Positions 7,958 through 16,947 of a DNA stretch of 34,898 nt are shown here, in pieces. Source of the stretch: Petrachloros mirabilis ULC683 (GTDB taxonomy: Bacteria; Cyanobacteriota; Cyanobacteriia; Thermosynechococcales; Thermosynechococcaceae); contig NZ_WVIC01000042.1 of the NCBI RefSeq assembly GCF_009939295.1, positions 1-34,898 on the forward strand, in the 5' to 3' direction. The notes under the pieces are model-generated. The model was not told the DNA's origin and made no database searches. It was given only the letters and a program-made list of their open reading frames with translations. The translations under genes and the position numbers were made by a program. Within the stretch, counting starts at the first letter, position 1; each line of letters begins with the position of its first letter.

Positions 7958-9068
7958 GCAGGTGAAATCCCGAAAGCTTACTGAGCCTGAGTTTTGATAG
8001 ATCTTTGACCCATCAAAATTTTCTTGTAGAGCACTAGATTTCTAGTGTTCGGATCTCAACTATCATGATCCTCTAGTGGGTGCAGTATGTCCCGCACCCC
8101 AACCCCCTTGTTCATCAGGGCTTCAGGCGTACTTCATACCCATGAGAGCCGCAGTAAGGCACTCAAGAGGTGTGAACTCCAGGATCTTTGTACGCCAATT
8201 TTTGAATCCTCATGGGAGCCAGGAGCAGTTCAGGGGATCTAGGGATACACTGAGTTGTGAGCCAAGCATAGCCAGCAAGGCACTAACGACAAGCTTTGAA
8301 ACGTCTTAGAAATTTAACTTATGACATGGGATTGCTTGACAAAGCCTCACAATTCTAAACAATCCCCCCCGCTGTTCCCTGAGGCTTAGCTTTAGTTCGC
8401 AGTTTCTAGCGATGTTGCTAGCCTTTGGTAAAACCCACTCCATGCTACACCATGTGAATTCTGAACTGCAATATATTGCCGCACAGAACTCTTGGCTCGC
8501 CAGCCAAAGCGATGAGCCAGAGCCGCTTGTTGCTGTAGAGATCATTGCGGTTGCAGGGCTTGTGCAGCGATTCGGAGACCCAGTAGGTTGATGAAGGTTT
8601 GGCTAGCTGAAACCGAAAACCTTCTCTGGAGATGCGTGTACTCTCTAAGAGAGTTATCATGGCCTTAAAACACCTAGAGCTTATGTCAGATAGGAGCTTG
8701 AAGAATTCATTTCTCACATTCTGTCAATTGACTCTATATTGAGCAGACTCCGCCATACACTAGGATGACGGGCTCTTGAGCCTCTTGTTAAAACAAGGGA
8801 ACCATAGAAATTATTTGCAGTACTCATTATGCTTTACACAGGCAAATAGGCATTTCCGTATATCGTAAATCTAGGTTTCATCTTCTTTTGAAATTTATTA
8901 AGACACAACCGTCCATAGGCATTTTGAGAAGACTCGTGACTTAAGCGAATAAATTTCAGAAGTTTAGAATATATCTCCTGATTTGCTTTCTGTGGATGAT
9001 TTTCTGGATGTCGCAAAAAACTTGATTGAGGGAATTATAGTCACATATCATTTGATAGGACAGCATTT

Positions 9069-10220
9069 ATGGTGGGTACTAATGTGCCAAGAGAAATCGA
9101 ACTGCTCTGCTGCTGCACACGTCCTAGGCTTGACTCAGCAACGTTAAACCAGATGCAATCACTGTTGTTATCTGGTATTGACTGGTCAGTTGCGGTTCGA
9201 TTGGCTCGTCAGCACCGAGTACACCTACTTCTACATCAACGTCTTGAGAAAGCTGCCTTGGCGATGATGCCCCCAGATATATTGCAGCAGTTGTCTAATT
9301 TGGTGCGATTTAATGCTATCTCTAATGTTCGGTTGCTACAAGAGTTAACGCATTTACTGCACCTGTTTGAGTCAGAAAATATTGTTGCTATCCCGTTTAA
9401 GGGGCCTATGCTAGCCATAATGGCCTACGGCGACTTGGCGCTACGCCAGTTTGGGGATCTTGATATTTTGATTCCCAGTGGAGCAATGCTGACAGCTCAA
9501 GAGGTGCTGCTTAAGGATGGCTATGTTCAACAGCGGTGTGGGCGGGAGTTGAATCCAGGCAGCGCCAGCCAGCTTCTTAATTCTCAGTATCGCTACGATG
9601 AGTGGTACTGGAAAACATTGAACCAAAAGGATCGTTTTGGGGCTCGGGTAGAGCTACATTGGTCTACTGCACCGACGCATACTATTTTTCCTATGCATGC
9701 TGAGTTTATCTGGCAAAATCTAGAGCCGATAAAGCTTGCAGGCACTGAGGTGATGAGCTTATCAACAACCAATTTGTTGTTGATGTTGTGCATCAATTAC
9801 TCGAAAGATCATTGGCGATACCTACGCATGATCTGTGATATCGCGGCAATCTGCGATCGCACCCCCCACTTAGATTGGGACACCATCTTGGGAGAAGCCG
9901 AATTTCTAGGTCGCACCCGCGCCGTATTACTAGGGCTAAATCTAACCCACCAACTGCTGAAGCTGCCACTGCCCGAGATCATCGCCCACCGAATTCAAGC
10001 TGACCCAGCCATAGCCAGTTTGACTCAGAACGTCTGCCAGCGTTTATTTTGCGATAATGGCAGTGAGCCCAGCTTAGCCGCAAAGATCCCCTACAACTTT
10101 CAACTCCGGGATCGCCTTGCAGACAAGTGGCGGTATAGCCTGTATAGCCTCCTCAAAGTCGTAGACAAGCCCAATGACAAGAGGGTTCAGCCCATAAAAG
10201 AAGTGAAATCCTTGGCCTGA
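9069..10220 (+). CDS. Nucleotidyltransferase-family protein associated with lasso cluster
   Basis: 383 residues of the NTP_transf_5 (PF14907) type. The catalytic signature is PFKGPMLA (109-116) followed by YGDLALRQFGDLDIL (120-134), where Asp130 and Asp132 would bind metal. Members occur repeatedly in lasso and other RiPP clusters next to HPr-like kinases and B2 proteases, where they are thought to modify the phosphorylated peptide. From memory, the pseudomycoidin homologue PsmN is reported to add hexose to the phospho-Ser. Here the gene is divergent from the lasso operon, about 1.3 kb from B1. Membership in the same pathway is inference from family and proximity. The 3' third uses a more GC-rich, HIP1-containing sequence than the 5' part. 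Confidence 0.8.
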   Translation: MVGTNVPREIELLCCCTRPRLDSATLNQMQSLLLSGIDWSVAVRLARQHRVHLLLHQRLEKAALAMMPPDILQQLSNLVRFNAISNVRLLQELTHLLHLFESENIVAIPFKGPMLAIMAYGDLALRQFGDLDILIPSGAMLTAQEVLLKDGYVQQRCGRELNPGSASQLLNSQYRYDEWYWKTLNQKDRFGARVELHWSTAPTHTIFPMHAEFIWQNLEPIKLAGTEVMSLSTTNLLLMLCINYSKDHWRYLRMICDIAAICDRTPHLDWDTILGEAEFLGRTRAVLLGLNLTHQLLKLPLPEIIAHRIQADPAIASLTQNVCQRLFCDNGSEPSLAAKIPYNFQLRDRLADKWRYSLYSLLKVVDKPNDKRVQPIKEVKSLA

Positions 10221-10344
10221 GTTACCCCAACCGGTGCGTGGGTTGCTCTCAGCAAGTCAGAGGGGAATTCCGCGCTCAAGATACAATGAATGCGAATAAC
10301 CCGTAACATTCGCAAAGGGCTGGCGAGAGGAGACTCATCTTCAC

Positions 10345-12330
10345 ATGGGCAAGATTGTGGGAATTGACCTAGGGACAACCAACTCTGTGGTCGCAGTAAT
10401 GGAAGGTGGCAAGCCAGTTGTGATTGCCAATGTTGAGGGCGGACGCACCACCCCTTCAGTCGTAGCCTTTGGCAAAGAAGGGGAACGCCTCATTGGGCAA
10501 CTGGCGCGGCGGCAAGCAGTCCTCAACCCCCAAAATACCTTCTTCGGGGTGAAGCGGTTCATTGGTCGCAAGTACGGAGAACTGAGTCCTGAATCCAAAC
10601 GAGTGCCCTACACGATTCGTCGCAATGAGCTAGATCAAGTCAAAATCAAATGTCCTCGCCTAGAGCGGGAGTTTGTCCCCGAAGAAATCTCAGCCATGCT
10701 CCTGCGCAAACTAGCAGAAGAGGCCACCCGCTACCTCGGCGAACCGATCACCGAAGCCGTGATCGCCGTACCTGCTTACTTTAACGATGCTCAACGACAG
10801 GCCACCCGCGATGCGGGGCGCATTGCTGGCTTAGACGTGAAACGAATTATCAATGAACCCACCGCAGCAGCGCTAGCCTATGGATTAGAAAAACGCCGCC
10901 ATCAGACCGTTTTGGTCTTTGACCTAGGGGGTGGCACCTTTGATGTGTCCATCCTAGAGATGGGCGAAGGCATGTTTGAAGTCAAGGCCACCAGTGGAGA
11001 TACCCAGCTCGGGGGCAATGACTTTGACAAACTGATTGTAGACTGGCTGGCTGACCAATTCTTAACCCAAGAAGACATTGACCTTCGCCGCAATCGCCAG
11101 TCTCTACAACGACTCATGGAAGCGGCTGAAAAGGCCAAGATCGAACTATCCGGCTTACCAGAAACCAGCATCAGCCTACCCTTTATTACCGCAACAGAAG
11201 TTGGCCCCAAACACCTAGATGTGGTGCTGAGTCGGCAGCAATTTGAGCAACTCTGCGCCCCGCTGGTGCGACGGCTGCGACAGCCCATTGAACGGGCACT
11301 CCAAGATGCCAACTTATTTCCCGAAGATATTGAAGAAGCAGTTCTGGTGGGGGGATCGACCCGAATTCCCCTAGTGCAGCGGGTGGTGTGGGATCTTGTT
11401 AATCTAAAGCCCAATCAAAACGTCAACCCCGATGAAGTTGTAGCAGTAGGAGCGGCCATTCAGGCCGGGATTTTGACCGGCGAAATGAAAGACGTGCTGC
11501 TTCTAGATGTCACCCCCTTATCTCTGGGACTGGAGACTATCGGCGGGGTAATGAAGACCCTAATTCCTCGAAACACCACCATCCCCGTCCGGCGCTCTGA
11601 CATTTTTTCGACATCGGAAAACAACCAAACTCAGGTCGAAATTCACGTCCTCCAGGGTGAGCGGCAGTTGGCCGAGCACAATAAATCCCTGGGGCGCTTT
11701 CAACTGCGTGGACTGCCCCCCGCCCCTCGGGGCATTCCCCAAGTACAGGTCGCCTTTGATATTGATGCCAACGGCATTTTGCAGGTCACCGCTCTAGATA
11801 AATACACAGGCCGGGAGCAAACCGTAACCGTCCAAGGCACTGCAACCCTTTCTGAAGGAGAAGTTCGGCGGATGTTACAAGAAGCTGAGCAGTACTCAGA
11901 CACCGATCGGCTGCGGCGAGAGCAAGTTGACAAGCGCAATCGGTCACAGGATTTAATCACCCAGTGCGATCGCCAGTTGCGAGAAGCCGCCCTAGACTTT
12001 GGCCCCCAGTTTGCCGGGAATTTGCGCCGACGCATGGAGAACTTAATGGCGGATTTGCAAAGCGCCATCCGTCAAAATGACGATCGCCAAATTGATCAGA
12101 ACTACGCAGCCCTTCAAGATGGTTTGCTAGCCCTCAAGCGAGAGATTCGACAAGCCTCTGATTTCTATGCCGAAGAAGATGAGCTATTCCGAATGCCATC
12201 CATGTCCTCCATTTCTGAGGCCGTCAGTCGCGGCGTTGACGCCGTGCGCGGGAAACCAGCACCCAGCCGACGCTCACTCCCCAGTCGCAGTAATGAAATG
12301 TGGGAAGACTGGGATGACGAAGACTGGTAG
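10345..12330 (+). CDS. dnaK: DnaK (Hsp70) chaperone
   Basis: 661 residues. The ATPase domain carries GIDLGTTNSVVAV at the N-terminus, the phosphate-2 motif FDLGGGTFDVS and VGGSTRIP. The substrate-binding domain follows with DVTPLSLGLETIGG and NTTIP, then a helical lid. The last residues are strongly acidic and aromatic (MWEDWDDEDW), unlike the EEVD tail of eukaryotic Hsp70. Cyanobacteria have several DnaKs. The sequence and unusual tail fit the DnaK1 class better than the main stress DnaK2, but that sub-assignment is from memory. GAGGAGA precedes the ATG. A dedicated J-protein gene starts 108 bases downstream on the same strand, so the pair likely works as a unit. Confidence 0.95.
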   Translation: MGKIVGIDLGTTNSVVAVMEGGKPVVIANVEGGRTTPSVVAFGKEGERLIGQLARRQAVLNPQNTFFGVKRFIGRKYGELSPESKRVPYTIRRNELDQVKIKCPRLEREFVPEEISAMLLRKLAEEATRYLGEPITEAVIAVPAYFNDAQRQATRDAGRIAGLDVKRIINEPTAAALAYGLEKRRHQTVLVFDLGGGTFDVSILEMGEGMFEVKATSGDTQLGGNDFDKLIVDWLADQFLTQEDIDLRRNRQSLQRLMEAAEKAKIELSGLPETSISLPFITATEVGPKHLDVVLSRQQFEQLCAPLVRRLRQPIERALQDANLFPEDIEEAVLVGGSTRIPLVQRVVWDLVNLKPNQNVNPDEVVAVGAAIQAGILTGEMKDVLLLDVTPLSLGLETIGGVMKTLIPRNTTIPVRRSDIFSTSENNQTQVEIHVLQGERQLAEHNKSLGRFQLRGLPPAPRGIPQVQVAFDIDANGILQVTALDKYTGREQTVTVQGTATLSEGEVRRMLQEAEQYSDTDRLRREQVDKRNRSQDLITQCDRQLREAALDFGPQFAGNLRRRMENLMADLQSAIRQNDDRQIDQNYAALQDGLLALKREIRQASDFYAEEDELFRMPSMSSISEAVSRGVDAVRGKPAPSRRSLPSRSNEMWEDWDDEDW

Positions 12331-12438
12331 AAGGCACCTCTGCGTCAGGGATTGAGAGCGTCAGGTGACTTGGCGAACATTCCCCCTTGGTGCTAAGAAT
12401 CAGGTTGTCGTTTTACCCTCTCTTTCCCCAGTTGATCC

Positions 12439-13392
12439 ATGCGCAACTTCCGAAACTACTACGACATTTTGGGGGTGGCCAAAGGTGCCACCAATGACGA
12501 GGTTAAACAAGCCTACCGGCGGCTTGCCCGTCAGTATCACCCAGATTTAAATCCAGGCGATAAAGCCGCTGAAGATCGCTTCAAGGATATTGGGGAAGCC
12601 TATGAAGTGCTGTCGGATGTCACTAAACGCGCTCAGTATGACCGCTTTGGTCAGTATTGGAACCAAAATGGCTTCCAGGAAAGTGCAGCAGCGAAACCCA
12701 GAGGGTGGGGAGAGCGGGCAGCCGTCGCCGCCGAGGAACTAGACTTTGGCAAGTTCTCAGATTTTCAAGACTTTCTGGATCAGCTCTTGGGGCGGCGGAA
12801 AGTCAATGGAGCCAGTCGGGGACGCCCCAGCAGCCGATTTGGGACTGATAGTAGCCGTAAGGTTGGCGGGCGGGCGGTGCGGCGAGATGCTGAAGCTCGC
12901 TTACAATTGCCTCTGGAAAAAGCATTCACCGGGGGGCGGGAGCGCATTCGCCTAGAGGATGGTCGCTCTCTGGAAGTGACCATGCCAGGGGGGATGGTTT
13001 CAGGTCAACGCATTCGCCTCAAGGGACAGGGTGCTGGGGGAGGCGATCTCTATCTGCGCATTGAAGTCAGCCCCCACGACTACTTCAAGCTGGAGGGTGC
13101 CGATATTGTCTGTGAATTACCCATTACGCCCTGTGAAGCAGTTCTCGGCGGCCAAATTGAAGCCCCGACCCTAGATGGATGGGTGAAAATCCAGATTCCG
13201 GCGGGGGTGCGCCCTGGCCAGCGCCTGCGCTTAGGGGGTAAGGGCTATCCGTCTGAAACAGGGGAACGCGGCGATCAATTGGTGGAAATTCGCATTGAGG
13301 TTCCCCGCAATCTCAGTCCCCAAGAGCAAGCGATTTATGAACAGTTGCGACAGGTAGAGTCTTTTAAGCCCCGAGCGAGCCTACCGCTCTAA
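12439..13392 (+). CDS. DnaJ-type co-chaperone (zinc-finger-less)
   Basis: 317 residues. It has an N-terminal J domain with HPD at 34-36, a short linker rich in Gly/Arg, and two DnaJ C-terminal beta domains (AEARLQLPLEKAFTGG..., then PITPCEAVLGGQIEAPTLDG). There is no CxxCxGxG zinc finger, which makes it a type II (CbpA/DnaJ2-like) protein. It stimulates the ATPase of the DnaK encoded immediately upstream. The gene ends next to a palindromic repeat shared with the convergent cyclase gene. Confidence 0.92.
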   Translation: MRNFRNYYDILGVAKGATNDEVKQAYRRLARQYHPDLNPGDKAAEDRFKDIGEAYEVLSDVTKRAQYDRFGQYWNQNGFQESAAAKPRGWGERAAVAAEELDFGKFSDFQDFLDQLLGRRKVNGASRGRPSSRFGTDSSRKVGGRAVRRDAEARLQLPLEKAFTGGRERIRLEDGRSLEVTMPGGMVSGQRIRLKGQGAGGGDLYLRIEVSPHDYFKLEGADIVCELPITPCEAVLGGQIEAPTLDGWVKIQIPAGVRPGQRLRLGGKGYPSETGERGDQLVEIRIEVPRNLSPQEQAIYEQLRQVESFKPRASLPL

Positions 13393-13416
13393 GAGGCTGT
13401 AAAAGCCTTCCATTCT

Positions 13417-13530
13417 CTGCGTTTGCCCCCCAACCCCCATTCTGGGGGGCTTCAGAGTGATTAAAGTCCCCCAGAATGGGGGATTTAGGGAGCGGGTGCA
13501 AGGCGTTAGAAAGTTTTCAAACAAGCTCTA
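13417..13530. repeat. G/C-rich palindromic intergenic repeat (copy at dnaJ/cyclase)
   Basis: It starts near CTGCGTTTGCCCCCC. Arms GCCCCCCAACCCCCATTC and the GAATGGGGGATTTAGGG side fold into a long hairpin, followed by GTGCAAGGCGTTAGAAA. The copy at 30461-30570 has nearly the same arms and tail. It lies between two convergent genes and would also act as a bidirectional terminator stem. Confidence 0.75.
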
Positions 13531-15486
13531 AACGCCAGAGGGCTCTGAGGGCTGGAGAGACGGTGGTGTCGCTTCTGACTGGGCTGCCCCCAAGACCCGA
13601 TAAACATGCACGGGTTTGGCTTTTCCTTTCAGGGTGATGGCTCCCCAGGACTCCACTTGGAACTGATCTTGGAGGTAGGTAAGGGTTTCTTGGGCAATCA
13701 AAATGCGACAGGGGGGGGCTTGCCGATGCTTTTCTAGGTTCTCTAGGCGCGAGGCGATGTTGACGCTATCTCCTAGGACGCCATACTCTAAGCGGGTTTT
13801 GCCGCCCATGCTGCCTACGACGACCGAGCCGGTGAACAGCCCTGCCCGCATGGAGACGGTCGGCAAGTTTCGACTCTGCCACTGGTGATTGAGTTGTTCT
13901 AGGCGTTTCCCCATATCTAGGGAACAGGCAACGGCACGCTGAGCATTGAGGGCGATCGCCGCTTCTCCTTTATCGGGAATGGGAACGCCAAACAGTGCCA
14001 TAATGCCATCCCCCATAAATTTATTGATTACGCCGTGGTGGTCTTGAACCACTTGACTCATAGCTTCGAGATATTCATTGAGCCAAGTGAGCAGCATTTC
14101 GGGGGGCATCGACTCAGACAGGGTGGTAAAGCCCTGTAAGTCAGTAAACAGAAGGGTTGCGGTAACCTTTTGCCCCAAGAGCTTACCGTCTTCCAGGAGT
14201 TCATCTCGGCGTTGCCAGAGAGTTTCAGCAATGGCTGGCGAGGTGTTTTGACCTAAAAGGCGCATCACCATTTTCTGCTGGCGTTGGGCTTGTTGGGCGG
14301 AATAGGTGACTGTGCTGCCTCCTGTGGCCAGGAAGGCAATGGTGGGTGCGACCAAGGGCACCCAAAGGGCTGCATTAAAAAACAGAGCGGCGCAAGACAT
14401 CCACAGGACAGAGAGTGCCGCACTGCCTGCTAAGGCCAGCCCCAGGGGATGACGAATGCCCCAGGCGAGCCCCCCTCCTAAAATGCCCCAGCCTAGAATC
14501 CAGAGTATTTCCCAGGACTGAGACCACCAGCGCAGTTGGGAGCGTTCCCCAAGGGCGGCATCGAGAAACTGGCTGACCATCTGGGCATGAATCATGACCC
14601 CAGCCATGCGCTGCTGGTCCCGCAGCCCTGAACTATAGGGGGTGTAAAAAAAGTCTTTGCCACTTTCGGCGACGGTGCCTACCAGCACGATGCGATCGCG
14701 CACCCACTCAGGGGGCACCGTGCCATCGAGCACTTGAGAGAGCGACACAACCTGGGCTGCCCGAAAGCGATTGCGGTAGTTCAGTAAAATTTGGTACCCC
14801 GACGCATCCACATCAATGTAGTCTCCGGCATGGGGAGTGAGGGGCACAAAGGTGGCGGCTCCAAGCTGCATATAGTCTGGGTTAATGTCACTGGCCTGGG
14901 CTTCAATGCCGTCGTCCTGGAGATACCGGCGAGCCAATTGCAGGGAAAAAGAAAACCGTCCGTCTTGAATCAACAGGTTGCGTCGAATCACCCCCCCAGG
15001 ATCGACCGCCACGTCATTAAAGCCCACCTGGGCATCGGGCACATCAGGGGGCGGTGCGATCGCAGGCTCAAATTCAGAACTCAGCTTGGTCACCACAAAC
15101 AAGCGATCCGATGCCTGAAACTGAGCCAGGAATTGGCTATGACCAGGCTCAACCGGCAGATCTCGGTAGACATCTAAACCCACCGCACGTGGCTCAAGGC
15201 GTTGCAAATTCCCTAGCATCTGGGCAAAGGTCTGATCGGAAATAGGCCAACGCCCCTGGGCCTGAATATCTTCTTCGGTAATACCCACCACCAGCAGGCG
15301 TGGGTCTGGCGCTAGATCGGGGCGAAGCTGAGTCAAGCGATCAAAGGCAATGAGTTGTAACAGTTGCATCCATCCCATCTGACGCACGCCCACCACCAGC
15401 AGCGGGATAACCAAGCTGGCCACTACCACTGCACTCCACTCCAGCCATTGGCGTTGCAACTGAGGCAAAATCTTAGATCTAAGCAT
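13528..15486 (-). CDS. CHASE2-domain adenylate cyclase
   Basis: 652 residues from ATG 15486. The order is: one transmembrane segment, an extracytoplasmic CHASE2 sensor (about 50-305), three close membrane segments (about 325-395), and a class III cyclase domain (about 440-630). The catalytic set is complete: metal Asp449 in LLFTDLQGFT and Asp493 in NKFMGDG, adenine-selecting Lys489 and Asp573 (VLGDSVN), and transition-state Asn576 and Arg580 (NIASR). The Lys/Asp pair points to cAMP, not cGMP. An ATG at 15561 is possible but would leave only 3 bases to the divergent neighbour and adds a non-hydrophobic 25-residue tail. The CHASE2 ligand is unknown. Confidence 0.92.
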   Translation of the reverse strand: MLRSKILPQLQRQWLEWSAVVVASLVIPLLVVGVRQMGWMQLLQLIAFDRLTQLRPDLAPDPRLLVVGITEEDIQAQGRWPISDQTFAQMLGNLQRLEPRAVGLDVYRDLPVEPGHSQFLAQFQASDRLFVVTKLSSEFEPAIAPPPDVPDAQVGFNDVAVDPGGVIRRNLLIQDGRFSFSLQLARRYLQDDGIEAQASDINPDYMQLGAATFVPLTPHAGDYIDVDASGYQILLNYRNRFRAAQVVSLSQVLDGTVPPEWVRDRIVLVGTVAESGKDFFYTPYSSGLRDQQRMAGVMIHAQMVSQFLDAALGERSQLRWWSQSWEILWILGWGILGGGLAWGIRHPLGLALAGSAALSVLWMSCAALFFNAALWVPLVAPTIAFLATGGSTVTYSAQQAQRQQKMVMRLLGQNTSPAIAETLWQRRDELLEDGKLLGQKVTATLLFTDLQGFTTLSESMPPEMLLTWLNEYLEAMSQVVQDHHGVINKFMGDGIMALFGVPIPDKGEAAIALNAQRAVACSLDMGKRLEQLNHQWQSRNLPTVSMRAGLFTGSVVVGSMGGKTRLEYGVLGDSVNIASRLENLEKHRQAPPCRILIAQETLTYLQDQFQVESWGAITLKGKAKPVHVYRVLGAAQSEATPPSLQPSEPSGV

Positions 15487-15564
15487 CAATTCAGGGCTAT
15501 CCACGGTATGAGTATAAGGGAGCAGACCGCATCGACCCCTAGCCTTCAACCCTGAGTTCATTTT

Positions 15565-16080
15565 ATGACAACTGTTTTAGTCGCCACGATGGGCGATCGC
15601 ACCCAAGCTGAAGCCGCCGCCACTGCCCTCGAAGCCGCTGCCATCAACGCACCAGCAGTCCAAATTGTCGGCGATGGCTATTCCCCCTTGGAGAGCCTCA
15701 GCCTCAGTGATCCAACCCAGGATGCCTGGACGCGGATCCAACGCATGATGTTGTGGTTGGCTCCCTTTGGCTTTTTTGCCGGATTTAGCTTTAATCAAAT
15801 CACCCACCTTACCATTTGGCCTGTGCTCTCACCCATTGGCAACCATCTTCTGGGGGGCTTAATGGGTGCTGTCTCCGGCCTGTTGGGGGGCTTCACGGTC
15901 AATGGTGGGTTTCAGTTGTTGGCCAGTCCTGAATCACGATCGTTCCGCCAGCGATTGCGCCAGGGCAAGTATCTGATTGTGGTGGAGGGATCCGACCTGG
16001 TGATTCGACAGGCCATGCGGGTGCTTCAGACCTGTAATCCTGACAGTATTCAGATGCTTGAGTCCCAGGGTTCTTTGTAG
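15565..16080 (+). CDS. Small membrane protein, function unknown
   Basis: 171 residues. Residues 1-45 look like a small alpha/beta unit (TTVLVATMGDRTQAEAAATAL, then VQIVGDGYSPLESLSLSDP). Two membrane segments follow (about 64-85 and 90-120, Gly-rich with LLGGLMGAVSGLLGG), and then a cytoplasmic tail with a similar alpha/beta look (KYLIVVEGSDLVIRQAMRVL). This resembles the general plan of cyanobacterial proteins annotated only as hypothetical. It is divergent from the cyclase gene and shares its upstream region. Confidence 0.72.
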   Translation: MTTVLVATMGDRTQAEAAATALEAAAINAPAVQIVGDGYSPLESLSLSDPTQDAWTRIQRMMLWLAPFGFFAGFSFNQITHLTIWPVLSPIGNHLLGGLMGAVSGLLGGFTVNGGFQLLASPESRSFRQRLRQGKYLIVVEGSDLVIRQAMRVLQTCNPDSIQMLESQGSL

Positions 16081-16194
16081 TTGCCTGATGCGGCGGCAGA
16101 GGAACAAATCATTTTTGCCGATCCAGGCACTCAAGGGCTAGAGTGGCGTCTAAGAATCCCAGTCTTGTATCACCTTGATGAAGGAAAATTTGCC

Positions 16195-16575
16195 ATGAAC
16201 TGGAAGGCATTGATTGCCATGGCGGCTGCGATCGCAGCCCTCTCGTTCCCTGCCACACTCCACGCCCAGACCATTGGTGTGCCCGAGGATGGCAACACCC
16301 TTTTGACTGAGTTAAACCTTACTGAAGAACAACAGTCCCAGCTTGAGCATATTCGTGCCCTTGCCAAAGCGCAGCTTCAAGAACTCCTCACCCCACAACA
16401 ATGGCAGCAACTGCAAGATCAAGCCAACGGTGCGCCAATCTCCATGGCGTCTCTGAATCTATCCCAGCAGCAGATGTCCCAGCTCAATGACATCCAAGCT
16501 TTGATGAGTGAACGGTTCTTCGCCATGCTGACTCCAGAACAACTGCAAAAACTACAAGAGTTGATGCCAAACTGA
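16195..16575 (+). CDS. Secreted LTxxQ-motif protein (Spy/CpxP-like)
   Basis: 126 residues from ATG 16195, preceded by GAAGGAAAA. A longer frame starting with TTG at 16081 adds a non-signal extension and is rejected. A clear signal peptide ends at ATLHAQ (about residue 23). The mature protein is helical and Gln/Leu-rich, with repeated LTxxQ-type phrases (NLTEEQQSQL, LTPQQWQQL, NLSQQQMSQL, LTPEQLQKL). The family includes Spy and CpxP, periplasmic chaperones or stress sensors, but homology to those by function is inferred only from the motif. It is followed by a repeat-rich gap. Confidence 0.75.
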   Translation: MNWKALIAMAAAIAALSFPATLHAQTIGVPEDGNTLLTELNLTEEQQSQLEHIRALAKAQLQELLTPQQWQQLQDQANGAPISMASLNLSQQQMSQLNDIQALMSERFFAMLTPEQLQKLQELMPN

Positions 16576-16613
16576 AGCAAATTCTTGAGGGAGATCACTG
16601 GTGCGACCTCACG

Positions 16614-16647
16614 GTCCCCCAGAATGGGGGATGTAGGGGGCGAATGC
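16614..16647. repeat. Partial copy of the G/C palindrome repeat
   Basis: The half-arm GTCCCCCAGAATGGGGGAT followed by GTAGGGGGCGAATGC matches the right half of the repeats at 13417 and 30461. The left half is absent. Confidence 0.55.
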
Positions 16648-16714
16648 TGGGTGAAATCGTTTTTCTCAGACTTGTGTGTACACGGCAGCCCTTTTGGGAA
16701 GAAGGGAAACTGAG

Positions 16715-16947
16715 CCCTCACCCCAACCCCTCTCCCAGCTTGGGCTACGGTGTACGCACATCTCTAGTTCTCCGTGTTCCACGCTGCATTAGCCCCCCCA
16801 ACCCCCCAATTTTGGGGGGAGAAATCCGAAAGTTAGAACTAGTTCCCCCCAGAATTGGGGGGCTAGGGGGGCGAGTGCAAAGATTTTGAATTTTTCAAGA
16901 CTTGTGTATACACCATAGCCCAGCCTAGGAGAGGGGTTAGGGTGAGG
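16715..16947. repeat. Outer inverted repeat enclosing another repeat
   Basis: CCCTCACCCCAACCCCTCTC and its continuation GGGCTACGGTGTAC (16715-16754) are matched in inverted orientation by 16906-16947 (GTATACACCATAGCCCAGCC, then GAGAGGGGTTAGGGTGAGG). The sequence in between contains an independent palindromic repeat. The same CCCTCACCCCAACCCC family appears in the element at 27961-28110. Confidence 0.7.
16785..16880. repeat. G/C palindrome repeat, inner copy
   Basis: It begins TGCATTAGCCCCCCCAAC and ends GGGGGGCTAGGGGGGCGAG then TGCAA. The copy at 21224-21319 has the same beginning, same spacing and same end, with a different central spacer. The stem arms are mainly CCCCCC / GGGGGG runs around AATT. 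Confidence 0.75.

Larger units (their letters stand above)
7749..9068. other. 1.3-kb gap upstream of the lasso operon, no supported gene
   Basis: This interval should hold the operon promoter (minus strand, near 7749-7800) and that of the nucleotidyltransferase (plus strand, near 9000-9068), but no confident -35/-10 pair can be named. It contains a dispersed repeat at 7797-7845, a perfect 9-bp inverted repeat with a 3-base loop at 7937-7945 / 7949-7957, and a 7-bp palindrome at 8032-8047. Minus-strand frames in 8306-8717 have a protein-like flavour but are short, mutually overlapping and interrupted. They may be decayed sequence. Confidence 0.5.

Noticed and set aside
8076-8309. 77-codon plus-strand frame
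   Set aside because: Built from repeat-like CCCCAACCCCC and irregular sequence; no motif or start signal.
8306-8717. Minus-strand overlapping frames between B1 and the nucleotidyltransferase
   Set aside because: Interrupted and overlapping in two frames; kept only as a possible decayed region, not as genes.
8834-9016. 60-codon minus-strand frame next to the nucleotidyltransferase, considered as a second precursor
   Set aside because: Starts with TTG, lacks a YxxPxL leader motif and a Gly/Ala plus Asp core.
10902-11414. 170-codon minus-strand frame opposite dnaK
   Set aside because: Antisense shadow of a well-conserved gene; Ser/Arg-rich composition with no motif.
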